A stretch of 64,000 bases of DNA from Microbacteriaceae bacterium (lineage in GTDB: Bacteria; Actinomycetota; Actinomycetes; Actinomycetales; Microbacteriaceae). The translations under genes were made by a program, and so were the position numbers. This document shows positions 41,025 through 48,769 of the stretch, in pieces. The stretch is from positions 929,534 through 993,533 of the forward strand of contig JAPSJW010000001.1 in NCBI GenBank assembly GCA_031177985.1, given 5' to 3'. Each line of letters opens with the position of its first letter. Position 1 is the stretch's first letter. Under the pieces are notes generated by a model. The model was not told the DNA's origin and ran no database searches. It saw only the letters and a list, made by a program, of their open reading frames with translations.

Positions 41025-41081
41025 CGAGTCGGGAGTAATCGGGGTTTTCCGGCGTACATAAGACCGACAACTCCCGACTCG
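41025..41081. repeat. Long inverted repeat, copy 2 of the GTCGGGAGTA family
   Basis: CGAGTCGGGAGT (41025-41036) pairs with ACTCCCGACTCG (41070-41081), and TCGG (41039-41042) with CCGA (41064-41067) after two mismatches. It is clearly related to the element at 40015-40073 and lies between the divergent DUF559 and epimerase genes, so it is not simply a terminator. Confidence 0.75.
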
Positions 41082-41164
41082 ATGAATTGCGGGGGAGAAA
41101 CACGGAGAAGAACCGAACCGACGCAGGGCAGCGCAACCCCGACCGCGGGGAACGGATCCGGTGC

Positions 41165-41170
41165 GACACT
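41165..41170 (+). promoter_or_regulatory. -10-like GACACT, leaderless start
   Basis: GACACT ends six bases before the ATG at 41177. There is no ribosome-binding site in the six bases, so a leaderless transcript is likely. Confidence 0.45.
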
Positions 41171-41176
41171 GAACGG

Positions 41177-42010
41177 ATGCGCATCGGGGTCACCGGAGGT
41201 ACGGGCAAGCTCGGCAGGGTCGTCGTCGACCACCTGCGGAACGAGGGACACGACGTCACCGTGTTCGACGTCGCCGTCGAGCGGGGGAGCGGAGTCCGGG
41301 TGGACCTGACCGACTACGGGCAGGTCGTCGACGCCTTCGCCGGGGTGGACGAGCACCATACGGGGCTCGACGCGATCGTGCACCTCGCGGCGATCCCCGC
41401 ACCCGGCATCCTCAGCGACGTAGCGACGTTCTCGAACAACCTCCCGGCGACCTTCCATGTGTTCCAAGCCGCCCGGCGTCTCGGCATCAAGCGCATCGTG
41501 TACGCGTCGAGCGAGACGGTGCTGGGGCTGCCGTTCGAGACGCCGCCGCCGTACATCCCGGTCGACGAGGAGTACGACACCCGCCCTGAGTCGACCTACT
41601 CGCTCGTGAAGCACCTCGAGGAGGAGCTCGCCCGCAAGCTCGTGCGCTGGGACCCCGAACTCAGCATCACCGCGCTGCGCTTCAGCAACGTGATGACCCC
41701 CGACGACTACCCGGGCTTCGCCGAATTCACCCCCGAGAGCCGCAAGTGGAACCTGTGGGGCTACATCGACGCCCGCGATGGTGCCCAGGCCGTGCTGAAG
41801 GCGCTCGAGACCCGCGAGCCCGGGTTCGAGGCCTTCATCATCGCCGCCGCAGACATCGCACTCGACACCCCGAGCACCGAGCTCGTCGAGCGGTTCTTCC
41901 CCGGGGTCGAGTACCGCCCGGTCGAGGGACGTGGGACGCTGCTCTCGGTCGACAAAGCACGACGGATGCTGGGCTACGACCCGCAGCACAGCTGGCGCGA
42001 TCCCGCCTGA
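41177..42010 (+). CDS. NAD(P)-dependent epimerase/dehydratase (extended SDR)
   Basis: A 277-residue short-chain dehydrogenase fold. The cofactor motif is VTGGTGKLGRVV at the N-terminus, IVHLAAIPAP follows, the catalytic Ser is in IVYASSETVLGL, and the active-site Tyr and Lys are in STYSLVKHLEEE (YxxxK). It likely acts on a nucleotide sugar or related carbohydrate. Single-gene unit immediately upstream of the rplJ promoter. Confidence 0.9.
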   Translation: MRIGVTGGTGKLGRVVVDHLRNEGHDVTVFDVAVERGSGVRVDLTDYGQVVDAFAGVDEHHTGLDAIVHLAAIPAPGILSDVATFSNNLPATFHVFQAARRLGIKRIVYASSETVLGLPFETPPPYIPVDEEYDTRPESTYSLVKHLEEELARKLVRWDPELSITALRFSNVMTPDDYPGFAEFTPESRKWNLWGYIDARDGAQAVLKALETREPGFEAFIIAAADIALDTPSTELVERFFPGVEYRPVEGRGTLLSVDKARRMLGYDPQHSWRDPA

Positions 42011-42011
42011 G

Positions 42012-42040
42012 TTGCGACTCGGCAGGTCGTCGTCTACGCT
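42012..42040 (+). promoter_or_regulatory. Promoter of the rplJ-rplL operon
   Basis: TTGCGA (42012-42017), a 17-bp spacer and TACGCT (42035-42040) form a good sigma-70-type promoter directly after the epimerase stop. Transcription should start near 42047 and produce a long structured leader. Confidence 0.75.
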
Positions 42041-42046
42041 TGTCGA

Positions 42047-42180
42047 GGCCGTAGACCGCCGGTCTCGTGTGCTTGCACTCGAGCTAAGTCCCGCAAGGGA
42101 GCCTGCGCAGGTGCAGAGACTTGCTCCCTCGAATGAGGAATCAACGCTCCGTGCGCTTGCGCCGGGGCGTTTTTCGGTTT
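42047..42180 (+). ncRNA. L10 leader RNA of rplJ-rplL
   Basis: The region between the promoter and rplJ resembles the L10 leader, in which L10(L12)4 binds its own mRNA. GCCTGCGCAGGTGCAGAGAC at 42101-42120 is the likely binding-core stem region. An attenuator hairpin follows at 42144-42170. Confidence 0.65.
42144..42174 (+). terminator. Attenuator hairpin upstream of rplJ
   Basis: ACGCTCCG (42144-42151) pairs with CGGGGCGT (42163-42170, one G-T pair), and GCGC pairs with GCGC inside. TTTTT follows. It lies 53 bases before rplJ within the leader, so it can act as a conditional terminator. Confidence 0.8.
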
Positions 42181-42226
42181 CCGGATGCTCTTCAGCGTCC
42201 GGGACGACCATTCGATTAGGAGAGCC

Positions 42227-42742
42227 ATGGCGAACAAGGAAGCATCGGTCGCCGAGCTCACGGAGAAGTTCCGTAGCTCGAACGCCGTCCTGCTCACCGA
42301 GTATCGCGGTCTCACTGTCGCGCAGCTCAAGGATCTGCGCCGCACCATCAGTGAGCACGCCACCTACGCCGTGGTGAAGAACACGCTGACCAAGATTGCC
42401 GCCAACGCGGCCGGTATCTCGTCGTTCGACGACGAGCTCGCCGGTCCGTCTGCGGTCGCGTTCGTGCACGGTGACCCTGTCGCCGTCGCGAAGGCGCTGC
42501 GTGACTTCGCCAAGGCGAACCCTCTGCTCGTGGTGAAGAGCGGTTACTTCGACGGTAACCCCCTGACCCAGGCCGAGGTCACCAAGCTCGCCGATCTCGA
42601 GACCCGCGAAGTGCTCCTGGCGAAGTTCGCCGGCGCTGCGAAGGCCTCGCTGTTCGGTGCCGCCTACCTGTTCAACGCACCGCTGGCCTCGGCCGCGCGT
42701 GCTGCGGACGCCCTGCGTCAGAAGCAGGAGTCCGCGCAGTAA
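42227..42742 (+). CDS. rplJ: 50S ribosomal protein L10
   Basis: A 171-residue protein. [50 protein letters not shown] and the C-terminal helix that carries L12 dimers ([20 protein letters not shown]) are present. ATG 42227 has a TTAGGAGAG ribosome-binding site. It forms the ribosomal stalk base with L12 and autoregulates through the leader upstream. Confidence 0.96.
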   Translation: MANKEASVAELTEKFRSSNAVLLTEYRGLTVAQLKDLRRTISEHATYAVVKNTLTKIAANAAGISSFDDELAGPSAVAFVHGDPVAVAKALRDFAKANPLLVVKSGYFDGNPLTQAEVTKLADLETREVLLAKFAGAAKASLFGAAYLFNAPLASAARAADALRQKQESAQ

Positions 42743-42784
42743 CGCGGGCTCGAACCGACAGAACCGAATCCAAGGAGAATCACA

Positions 42785-43177
42785 ATGGCAAAGCTCACTG
42801 CTGACGAGCTCATCGAGGCCTTCAAGGAGCTCACCCTCATCGAGCTCAGCGACTTCGTGAAGAAGTTCGAGGAGACCTTCGAGGTCACCGCCGCCGCCCC
42901 CGTCGCCGTCGCCGCTGCCCCGGCAGCCGGTGGTGCTGGTGGCGCCGCTGAGGAGGTCGAGGAGAAGGATTCCTTCGACGTCGTCCTCGAGGCCGCCGGT
43001 GACAAGAAGATCCAGGTCATCAAGGAGGTCCGCGCGCTCACGAGCCTCGGCCTCGGCGAGGCCAAGGCCCTGGTCGACGGCGCCCCCGGCACCGTCCTCG
43101 AGGGTGCGAACAAGGAGACCGCCGAGAAGGCGAAGGCTCAGCTCGAGGGCGCCGGCGCGACCGTCACCCTCAAGTAG
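42785..43177 (+). CDS. rplL: 50S ribosomal protein L7/L12
   Basis: A 130-residue protein with the N-terminal dimerisation helix ([20 protein letters not shown]), an Ala/Gly hinge near residues 38-60, and the C-terminal factor-binding domain ([40 protein letters not shown]). It recruits translational GTPases. AAGGAGAA precedes the ATG. A terminator hairpin follows. Confidence 0.97.
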   Translation: MAKLTADELIEAFKELTLIELSDFVKKFEETFEVTAAAPVAVAAAPAAGGAGGAAEEVEEKDSFDVVLEAAGDKKIQVIKEVRALTSLGLGEAKALVDGAPGTVLEGANKETAEKAKAQLEGAGATVTLK

Positions 43178-43203
43178 TACCCGCGCTCCTCAGGAGCGTT
43201 TCG

Positions 43204-43235
43204 AAGGGCGCCGTTCCGTCAGGGGCGGCGCCCTT
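43204..43235 (+). terminator. Terminator of rplJ-rplL
   Basis: AAGGGCGCCG (43204-43213) and CGGCGCCCTT (43226-43235) form a perfect 10-bp stem 26 bases after the rplL stop, followed by TCGC. Confidence 0.8.
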
Positions 43236-43538
43236 TCGCATCTCCGCAATCGCGGACGGATGCTCCGCAGAGTGAGAGGGCGGGCCGCCGGGTAACCAGC
43301 CCGCGGCCCGCCCTCATCCGCCTTCGGCAGCCAGTGGGATCAGGAACACTGGGGCCGTCATCTCACCCGCTCGCTCGGCGACGGGAGCGCTGGCTTGTGC
43401 GCGCTTCGATAGGGGGATGCGCGACTTATTCGGGTGTTTGCCAGGTGTTTCTCTCGACGGCTCCTGCTTGCGCAGTCGGGTTGAACCGTCTCCTCAAGGA
43501 GAACACGAGACTCCCCCGTTCGGGGGGTGAGATGCGGG
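43236..43538. other. Gene-free region with hairpins
   Basis: No supported gene is seen in these 303 bases. They hold a strong hairpin (43276-43315), a CTCCTCAAGGAG palindrome near 43490, and a CCCCC-GTTC-GGGGG hairpin at 43513-43526 that would end the LuxR-type gene on the minus strand. A 72-codon open frame on the plus strand has no recognisable content or start signal. Confidence 0.5.
43276..43315. terminator. Strong GC hairpin
   Basis: Perfect 13-bp arms 43276-43288 (GAGGGCGGGCCGC) and 43303-43315, with a 14-base loop. It lies after the rplL terminator and before the convergent LuxR-type gene end. It may be a back-up bidirectional terminator. Confidence 0.6.
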
Positions 43539-45140
43539 TTAACGGCGGGTGATATCCGCCTGCAGCCCGAGTTCCCTCGACCGCCGCAGCGCATCCTCTC
43601 GGGAGGACGCTCCGAGCTTGCGGTAGATGCTGCGCAGGTGCGTCTTGACGGTGTTGTTCGAGATGTAGAGGTGCGAGGCGATCTCCGCCACGGTCATGTC
43701 GCGGCCGAGGTACTGCACGATGTCCCGCTCGCGCTCGCTCAGTGGCTCGAGGTCCGACCAGCCGTGCCGACTCGGACTGCCCTGCACGTCGGCGAGGATG
43801 TCGAGCACCTCGGGCGGCTGCGGACGGGAGGCGGCGCTCTCGAACAGCCGCTTCGCGGCGCGTTCGGGAAGCAGGCGGAAAGGCAGCCGCATCCCGTTCT
43901 TGGCGGCGAGGAGCAGGCCGCGGTCGATCGCCACCTCGGCGACGACCGGGTTGCCGAGCTCGGCGTGCGCGGCGCCCTTCAGAAGCAGCACATCGACGTA
44001 GGTGCGCGACGAGTGCTGCTCGCCGAGCTGCTCGCAGCTCTGCAGCGCCGCGAGCGCGCCCCTCGCGTCTCCCGTGGAGAAGCGGAGTGAGGCGATGAAC
44101 CGGGCGGGACAGTTCGCATGATGCTGGGTCGGCTCGAGCGAGCCGAAGAGGCTCCATGCTGTCTCGGTGTCGCCGAGACGCAGCAGGTAGGTCGCGCGCA
44201 GGCCCTCGGCGACGGTGTGCACGAAGCCCGGGCGCGGCCATCCGCTGTACAGCTGGGAGGCCCGGCGCAGCAGGTCGATGCCCTGCACGTACTCGCCCGT
44301 GATGACGCTCACGGTGGCCGTCGCGTAGTGGCCAAGCGCCTCCCACTCGCTGCGCGCGGTGGCGCGCGGCAGCTCCGCCGTCCTCGCCCGGGCATCGCCC
44401 AGTCGGCTCTTCTCGACGCTCAGCAGGGTCTCACAGATGAGCGTTCCGGCACCGAAGGGAGTCGCCGCGAGATCGGTGCCTGCGGCGAGCCGGTGCGCTT
44501 CCTCGGTGTAGCGCTGGGCCGCGGCGAACTCCCCTCGGGAGTACTCGACGAGTGCCAATACCGACAGGCATTCGAGCTGCTCGGTGCGGGTGAGGTTCGC
44601 ACCGGCGAGTCCCGCAGAGATGCGCAGGAGGCGCTTCGCCTCGTCGAAGTCGCCGAGGTGGTAGACGGCGATGCCGCGCTGCAGCGCGAGCCGCGTCTCC
44701 AGGCGGATGCGCATCCCTAGTGTCTCGGTCGTGTCGCTGTCGAGCGCGGCTACCGCAGCCTCGAGCCGGGCGATCGCGTCGTCGAAGCGGCCGAGGGAGC
44801 GCAGCGCTGCCGCGTGATGCAGACCCGTGACGGCCGCCAGTGCAGGTGCCGGTGGCCGACGCGAGTCGAGCATCCGTTCGGCTGCATCGAAGTAGGGGAG
44901 GGCCGCGGACCTGCTGGCTGTGCCGACGCAGCGGTAGGAGGCGGCGAAGGCGGTGACGAGCTCCGGGTCGTCCTGCCAGAGTTCCGGGGAGAGGCTCTCG
45001 AGCATGCCGCGGATCTCGACGCCGTGCTCGGCGACGTGATCCTGCCAGTGCGCGCGCAGCGCGTCGAGCGCGACGACGTCCTCACCCGCGTCGCAGGCTG
45101 CTGTCACGGCACTCTTGAGCGACGGCCAGTCCGTCGTCAC
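43539..45140 (-). CDS. Large LuxR-type regulator with TPR-like sensor region
   Basis: A 533-residue protein. The C-terminal LuxR helix-turn-helix is at about residues 465-525 (LSERERDIVQYLGRDMTVAE ... VKTHLRSIYRKLGASSREDA). The long N-terminal part is helical with repeated Ala/Leu-rich pairs like tetratricopeptide repeats (GRFDDAIARLEAAVAALD, GDFDEAKRLLRISAGL). It looks like a MalT/LAL regulator without the ATPase domain, since no Walker motif is seen. GTG 45140 was chosen because AAGGGGAG lies upstream; an in-frame start at 45245 is possible. Confidence 0.83.
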   Translation of the reverse strand: MTTDWPSLKSAVTAACDAGEDVVALDALRAHWQDHVAEHGVEIRGMLESLSPELWQDDPELVTAFAASYRCVGTASRSAALPYFDAAERMLDSRRPPAPALAAVTGLHHAAALRSLGRFDDAIARLEAAVAALDSDTTETLGMRIRLETRLALQRGIAVYHLGDFDEAKRLLRISAGLAGANLTRTEQLECLSVLALVEYSRGEFAAAQRYTEEAHRLAAGTDLAATPFGAGTLICETLLSVEKSRLGDARARTAELPRATARSEWEALGHYATATVSVITGEYVQGIDLLRRASQLYSGWPRPGFVHTVAEGLRATYLLRLGDTETAWSLFGSLEPTQHHANCPARFIASLRFSTGDARGALAALQSCEQLGEQHSSRTYVDVLLLKGAAHAELGNPVVAEVAIDRGLLLAAKNGMRLPFRLLPERAAKRLFESAASRPQPPEVLDILADVQGSPSRHGWSDLEPLSERERDIVQYLGRDMTVAEIASHLYISNNTVKTHLRSIYRKLGASSREDALRRSRELGLQADITRR

Positions 45141-45275
45141 GGGTCTCCCCTTCGCCGTGGCGGGTACACCCTCGGCGGGCACCACGGCATACGCCCGGTT
45201 CCGCTGTTTCGGGTTCAGCGGGACGCAACCCGGCGCGGTGGTCACCCTAATCTCGGGCGACCGGTCTGTCCACCT

Positions 45276-45719
45276 TTAGGAGGACTCTTGCGGACGCGGC
45301 CACACGTACGGCAGATCCTCCGGGATGTCCCCGAATCTCGGTCGGTAGAACTCGGGGTCCTTGCGCAGGAGGTTCGATCGGTGGCTGAGATGGAACTCCT
45401 CGTCGCCGATCCAGGGCGGCAGCTCGAGCTCCGACTGCGGCACGCCGTCCACCTCGGGGGCGAACTCGAGCAGCTGTGGGCGCACCGCATCCGCGTAGCC
45501 GCGTGCGACCCACTCGTCGACCATGGCGATCCCGTAGCGCACGAGCGCCGGCAGATAGCCGCCCCACATCTTGGCCGCCGGATGATGCCGCCAGCCGTAC
45601 CCCGGCACGGTGTTCGCCCGCAGCAGCTGGAACGTCTCGACCCGCTGCTTGCCGAGTCGCGATGAGTCGAGCGCGCGAGCGCTCTCATCGAAGTCGGGGT
45701 AGGGGAGGAAGGTCTGCAT
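45276..45719 (-). CDS. MSMEG_6728 family protein
   Basis: A 147-residue protein. FLPYPDFDESARALDSSRLG, KQRVETFQLLRANTV, HHPAAKMWGGYLPALVRYG and the C-terminal LSHRSNLLRKDPEFYRPRF match the MSMEG_6728 family, distantly related to pyrimidine-dimer DNA glycosylase-type proteins. Function is not proven. It is a single gene on the minus strand between the LuxR-type gene and a gene-free stretch. Confidence 0.8.
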   Translation of the reverse strand: MQTFLPYPDFDESARALDSSRLGKQRVETFQLLRANTVPGYGWRHHPAAKMWGGYLPALVRYGIAMVDEWVARGYADAVRPQLLEFAPEVDGVPQSELELPPWIGDEEFHLSHRSNLLRKDPEFYRPRFGDIPEDLPYVWPRPQESS

Positions 45720-46063
45720 CGCATAGCCAGCCTCGTACGCGCCGTCCTCGACCGGAACGGGGTAGCGCGCGGGGGCCGAGCCGTCCTAGGACCTTCTTGC
45801 CGAGAGACCTTCGTGTCCGCCATAATGAGGACAACGCGCCCCCCAGCGTGCCAACCCGAATAACAGCATCGTCGCGATCGCGCACTGGACGTCCTTACCC
45901 TGCGGCCAGCGCGCCGGACCCCCTCCGAGCATCGCAACAACCGCCGCGGCGGCCTGGCGAAGGGCCCCACGGAACCGCTCTGCTGCAATCACACGGCGGG
46001 CGCCCCGATCCCCGAGGCGCCCGCCGGCTTCCTCCGGGCCCGTCGGGCGTCGTCGCTGGGCGT
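45720..46063. other. Gene-free region between two minus-strand genes
   Basis: Only the terminator at 45994-46026 could be supported here. Open frames in this stretch lack ribosome-binding sites and have arginine/alanine-rich shadow composition. AAGGTC occurs twice on the minus strand near 45790-45812, where the promoter of the MSMEG_6728-family gene should lie, but no good -35/-10 pair was identified. Confidence 0.5.
45994..46026 (-). terminator. Terminator of the LacI-type gene
   Basis: CGGCGGGCGCC (45994-46004) and GGCGCCCGCCG (46016-46026) form a perfect 11-bp stem with an 11-base loop, 37 bases past the stop codon of the minus-strand LacI gene. Confidence 0.75.
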
Positions 46064-47083
46064 TCAGACCCGCTGGGCGGCTGGAGCTGTCGTGCTCGTC
46101 CTGACCACGAGCTCGACCGGGAACGGCTCCCACCCGCCCCCTGGCGCGGCCTCTCCCTCGAGAGCCGCGAGCACCCGGCGTGCGGCCTCGGCGCCTTGAC
46201 GCCTCGGGTGCTGCGCGATCGTCGTGAGCCCGAACATGTCGGCGAGGTCGTGTCCGTCTATGCCGACGATCGAGAGCGAGCCGGGAACCGCGATGCCCAA
46301 CTGGCGCGCGGCCAGGATCGCGCCGATGCCGATCTCATCGCACGCCGCGACGATACCCGTCGGTCGGGTGCGGGGGTCGGCGAGCAGTGTGAGCGCTGCC
46401 GAGTAACCCGCCTCGATCGTGTAGAGGCATTCCCGGTGATCCCCCTGGCCGGCGAGTCCCGCATCCGCCAGCGCGTCGCGGAACCCGGCGAGGCGCTGGG
46501 CGTGGACATGGAAGTCGACCTCCGCATCCTGATTGCCGCCCAGGTGCAGGATCCGCTCGTGCCCGAGGCTGAGCAGATGCTCGGTCGCGAGGCGAGCGGC
46601 CGCGACGTCGTCGACTGAGAAGGTCGGGATGCCGTCCACCACGCCGCCGATGCCCACCGCGGGAGTGCCGAGGGTGTCGAGCAGCTCGATCTCGTGCAGC
46701 GTCAGCTCGATGCCGACGGCGACGAGGGCGTCGACGCGCTTGCGCACGAGGAAGTACTCGAAGACGCGCCGACGGTGTTCGGCGTCGGGGGGCAGCTGGT
46801 AGAGCGTGAGGTCGTAGCCGTCGGCGACGAGCGTGGACTCGATGCCCTCGAGCACCTCGCCGAAGAACCAGCGGTTGATGTAGGGGATGACGACGCCGAC
46901 GTTGCGGGTGCGGCCGGTCACGAGACTCGAGGCGTTCGACCACGGCACGTAGCCGATCGCCTTCGCGGCGTCGTTCACACGCTGCCGCGTCTCCTGGGAG
47001 ACGTAGCCGCGACCGCTGAGCGCTCGCGAGGCCGTCGCCTTCGAGACGCCGGCGAGGCGCGCGACGTCGGTGATCCCGCTCAC
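46064..47083 (-). CDS. LacI family transcriptional repressor
   Basis: A 339-residue repressor. The N-terminal helix-turn-helix and hinge (ITDVARLAGVSKATASRALS, then QRVNDAAKAIGYVPWSNA) are at residues 1-60. A periplasmic-binding-like effector domain follows (NVGVVIPYINRWFFGEVLEG, IVAACDEIGIGAILAARQLG, ISI-like VGIDGHDLADMFGLTTI). GTG 47083 was chosen at the start of the HTH with AGGGG upstream. It is divergent from the sugar ABC importer genes, which it should repress at the palindromes between 47104 and 47267. Confidence 0.93.
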   Translation of the reverse strand: MSGITDVARLAGVSKATASRALSGRGYVSQETRQRVNDAAKAIGYVPWSNASSLVTGRTRNVGVVIPYINRWFFGEVLEGIESTLVADGYDLTLYQLPPDAEHRRRVFEYFLVRKRVDALVAVGIELTLHEIELLDTLGTPAVGIGGVVDGIPTFSVDDVAAARLATEHLLSLGHERILHLGGNQDAEVDFHVHAQRLAGFRDALADAGLAGQGDHRECLYTIEAGYSAALTLLADPRTRPTGIVAACDEIGIGAILAARQLGIAVPGSLSIVGIDGHDLADMFGLTTIAQHPRRQGAEAARRVLAALEGEAAPGGGWEPFPVELVVRTSTTAPAAQRV

Positions 47084-47103
47084 TGGGCCCCTCCGTTGGG
47101 TAC

Positions 47104-47267
47104 GTGCTGGGAGCACAGTGTAGTCACCGTGTGGAACACATTCCAGAGGGCGGCCGACGCGACCGAGAGAGCGCTCCCACGGTCGTTGCCTTATCGTGTC
47201 CCGCCTCCGTCGCTAAGCGCTTGCAACAACGCGACTCCTGCCATAACCTGCGACTGGAACCGGTTCC
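47104..47267. promoter_or_regulatory. Cluster of LacI-type operator palindromes
   Basis: Candidate sites are GTGCT-GGG-AGCAC (47104-47116), TGGAA-CACA-TTCCA (47132-47145), GAGAGCGCTCCC (47167-47178), AAGCGCTT (47215-47222) and GGAACCGGTTCC (47256-47267). The last three have the central CG step and symmetry typical of LacI-family operators; AAGCGCTT overlaps the -35 of the importer promoter. Confidence 0.65.
47221..47249 (+). promoter_or_regulatory. Promoter of the sugar importer operon
   Basis: TTGCAA (47221-47226), a 17-bp spacer and TAACCT (47244-47249). It is overlapped upstream by AAGCGCTT and followed by GGAACCGGTTCC, so LacI-type repression would be direct. Confidence 0.55.
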
Positions 47268-47346
47268 CTATCGGCTCCCGAATTGCACCACCACCGCAGA
47301 ACGTCGTCGCCCTCGCAGGCGACCGACCTCAACGAGGAGGAGAACG

Positions 47347-48690
47347 ATGAGTTCCACCTTGCGCCGCCGCTTGCTGCTTCCGATCGCCGCAGCAGGCATC
47401 GTCGGTTTCGCACTCACCGGCTGTACCGGCGACATCGCCGCAGAAGGCCCCGACGACTGCTCCGACTACGAGGAGTACGGCACCTTCGAGGGCGCCGAAG
47501 TCAGCATCCAGGGCACCATCATCGAGGTCGAGGCCGACCGCCTCGTCGAGTCGTGGGCCGACTTCGAGGCCTGCACCGGCATCGAGATCCAGTACCAGGG
47601 CACCCAGGAGTTCGAGGCGAACATCGAGGTGCTCGCCGAGGGTGGCAACGCCCCCGACCTCGGCATCTTCCCGCAGCCCGGACTCTTTTCGCGCATCGCG
47701 CAGGCCGGCCACTTCGTCGAGGCGCCCGCCGCCGTCGAGGAGAACGTCGACGAGTTCTGGAACGAGGACTGGAAGGCCTACGGCACGGTCGACGACACCT
47801 TCTACGGCGCGCCGCTGATGGCGAGCATCAAGGGTTACGTCTGGTACTCGCCTGCGACCTTCGAGGAGAACGGCTGGGAGGTCCCCGAGGACCTGGACGG
47901 CCTCATGGAGCTCACCGCGCAGGTCGCCGAAGAGGGCGGTGACGACCTGAAGCCGTGGTGCTTCGGACTCGGCTCCGACGCGGCGACCGGCTGGCCGGGC
48001 ACCGACTGGGTCGAGGACATGGTCCTGCGCCTGCACGGACCCGAGGTCTACGACCAGTGGGTCGCTCACGAGATCCCCTTCAACGACCCGCAGATCGTCG
48101 AGGCATTCGACGCGGTCGGCGAGATCCTCAAGAACGAGGACTACGTGAACGGCGGCATCGGCGACGTGCGCTCCGCGCTCTCCACCCCCTTCGGCGAGGG
48201 CGGCCTGCCGATCCTCGACGGCGAGTGCGCGATGCACCACCAGGCCTCGTTCTACGAGGGCTTCTGGCCCGAGGGCACCGAGGTCGCTCCTGACGGCGAC
48301 GTCTGGGCGTTCATCACTCCTCCGGCCGACGCCAGCGGCGAGCAGGCCGTGACCGGCGGTGGCGAGATCGTCGGCGCGTTCGACGACCGTGAAGAGGTCG
48401 CCGCGGTGCAGGCCTACCTGTCCAGCGACCTGTGGGCGAACAACCGTGTCGCGCTCGGTGGTGTCATCTCCGCCAACAACGGACTCGACGCCAGCGTCGC
48501 CTCGAGCGAGCTGCTCACGCAGTCGATCGAGATCCTCCAGGGTGAGACGACCTTCCGGTTCGACGCATCCGACCTGATGCCGGCCGCGGTGGGCTCGAGC
48601 TCGTTCTTCACCGGCATCGTGGACTGGATCGGCGGAGACGACACCCAGTCCGTCGTCGACGCGATCGAAGACAGCTGGCCCGCCGAGTAG
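47347..48690 (+). CDS. ABC sugar-binding lipoprotein
   Basis: A 447-residue extracellular solute-binding protein. The signal (RRRLLLPIAAAGIVGFALTG) ends in lipobox LTGC near residue 26. The mature part follows the family-1 fold: FEGAEVSIQGTIIEVEADRL, FEANIEVLAEGGNAPDLGIF, and a C-terminal FRFDASDLMPAAVG. It resembles alpha-glucoside-type binding proteins, but the ligand cannot be fixed. GAGGAGGAGAACG precedes the ATG. It is the first gene of the LacI-controlled operon; a stem-loop separates it from the permease genes. Confidence 0.92.
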   Translation: MSSTLRRRLLLPIAAAGIVGFALTGCTGDIAAEGPDDCSDYEEYGTFEGAEVSIQGTIIEVEADRLVESWADFEACTGIEIQYQGTQEFEANIEVLAEGGNAPDLGIFPQPGLFSRIAQAGHFVEAPAAVEENVDEFWNEDWKAYGTVDDTFYGAPLMASIKGYVWYSPATFEENGWEVPEDLDGLMELTAQVAEEGGDDLKPWCFGLGSDAATGWPGTDWVEDMVLRLHGPEVYDQWVAHEIPFNDPQIVEAFDAVGEILKNEDYVNGGIGDVRSALSTPFGEGGLPILDGECAMHHQASFYEGFWPEGTEVAPDGDVWAFITPPADASGEQAVTGGGEIVGAFDDREEVAAVQAYLSSDLWANNRVALGGVISANNGLDASVASSELLTQSIEILQGETTFRFDASDLMPAAVGSSSFFTGIVDWIGGDDTQSVVDAIEDSWPAE

Positions 48691-48703
48691 CGGATCTCCT
48701 CCA

Positions 48704-48745
48704 GAGCGGGGGCGGAGGCCGGTTCGCCGGCTCCGCCCCCGGCTC
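48704..48745 (+). terminator. Intercistronic stem-loop after the binding-protein gene
   Basis: GGGGGCGGAG (48708-48717) pairs with CTCCGCCCCC (48731-48740), and CCGG with CCGG around a TTCG tetraloop; GAGC/GCTC extend the base. Only one base is bulged. It lies 13 bases past the stop. It would protect the binding-protein mRNA and reduce read-through to the permeases. Confidence 0.75.
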
Positions 48746-48769
48746 TTCGACGAAGAAGGGAGCCGGCGG

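Noticed and set aside
43334..43552. A 72-codon plus-strand frame after rplL
   Set aside because: No start signal, covers terminator hairpins and overlaps the end of the LuxR-type gene; no recognisable protein feature.
43539..45245. Start of the LuxR-type gene at 45245
   Set aside because: The extra 35 residues are of low complexity, and a ribosome-binding site AAGGGGAG precedes the in-frame GTG at 45140.
45786..46133. A 115-codon minus-strand frame near the LacI gene
   Set aside because: Partly overlaps the LacI coding end, has no ribosome-binding site and no recognised content apart from one short hydrophobic run.
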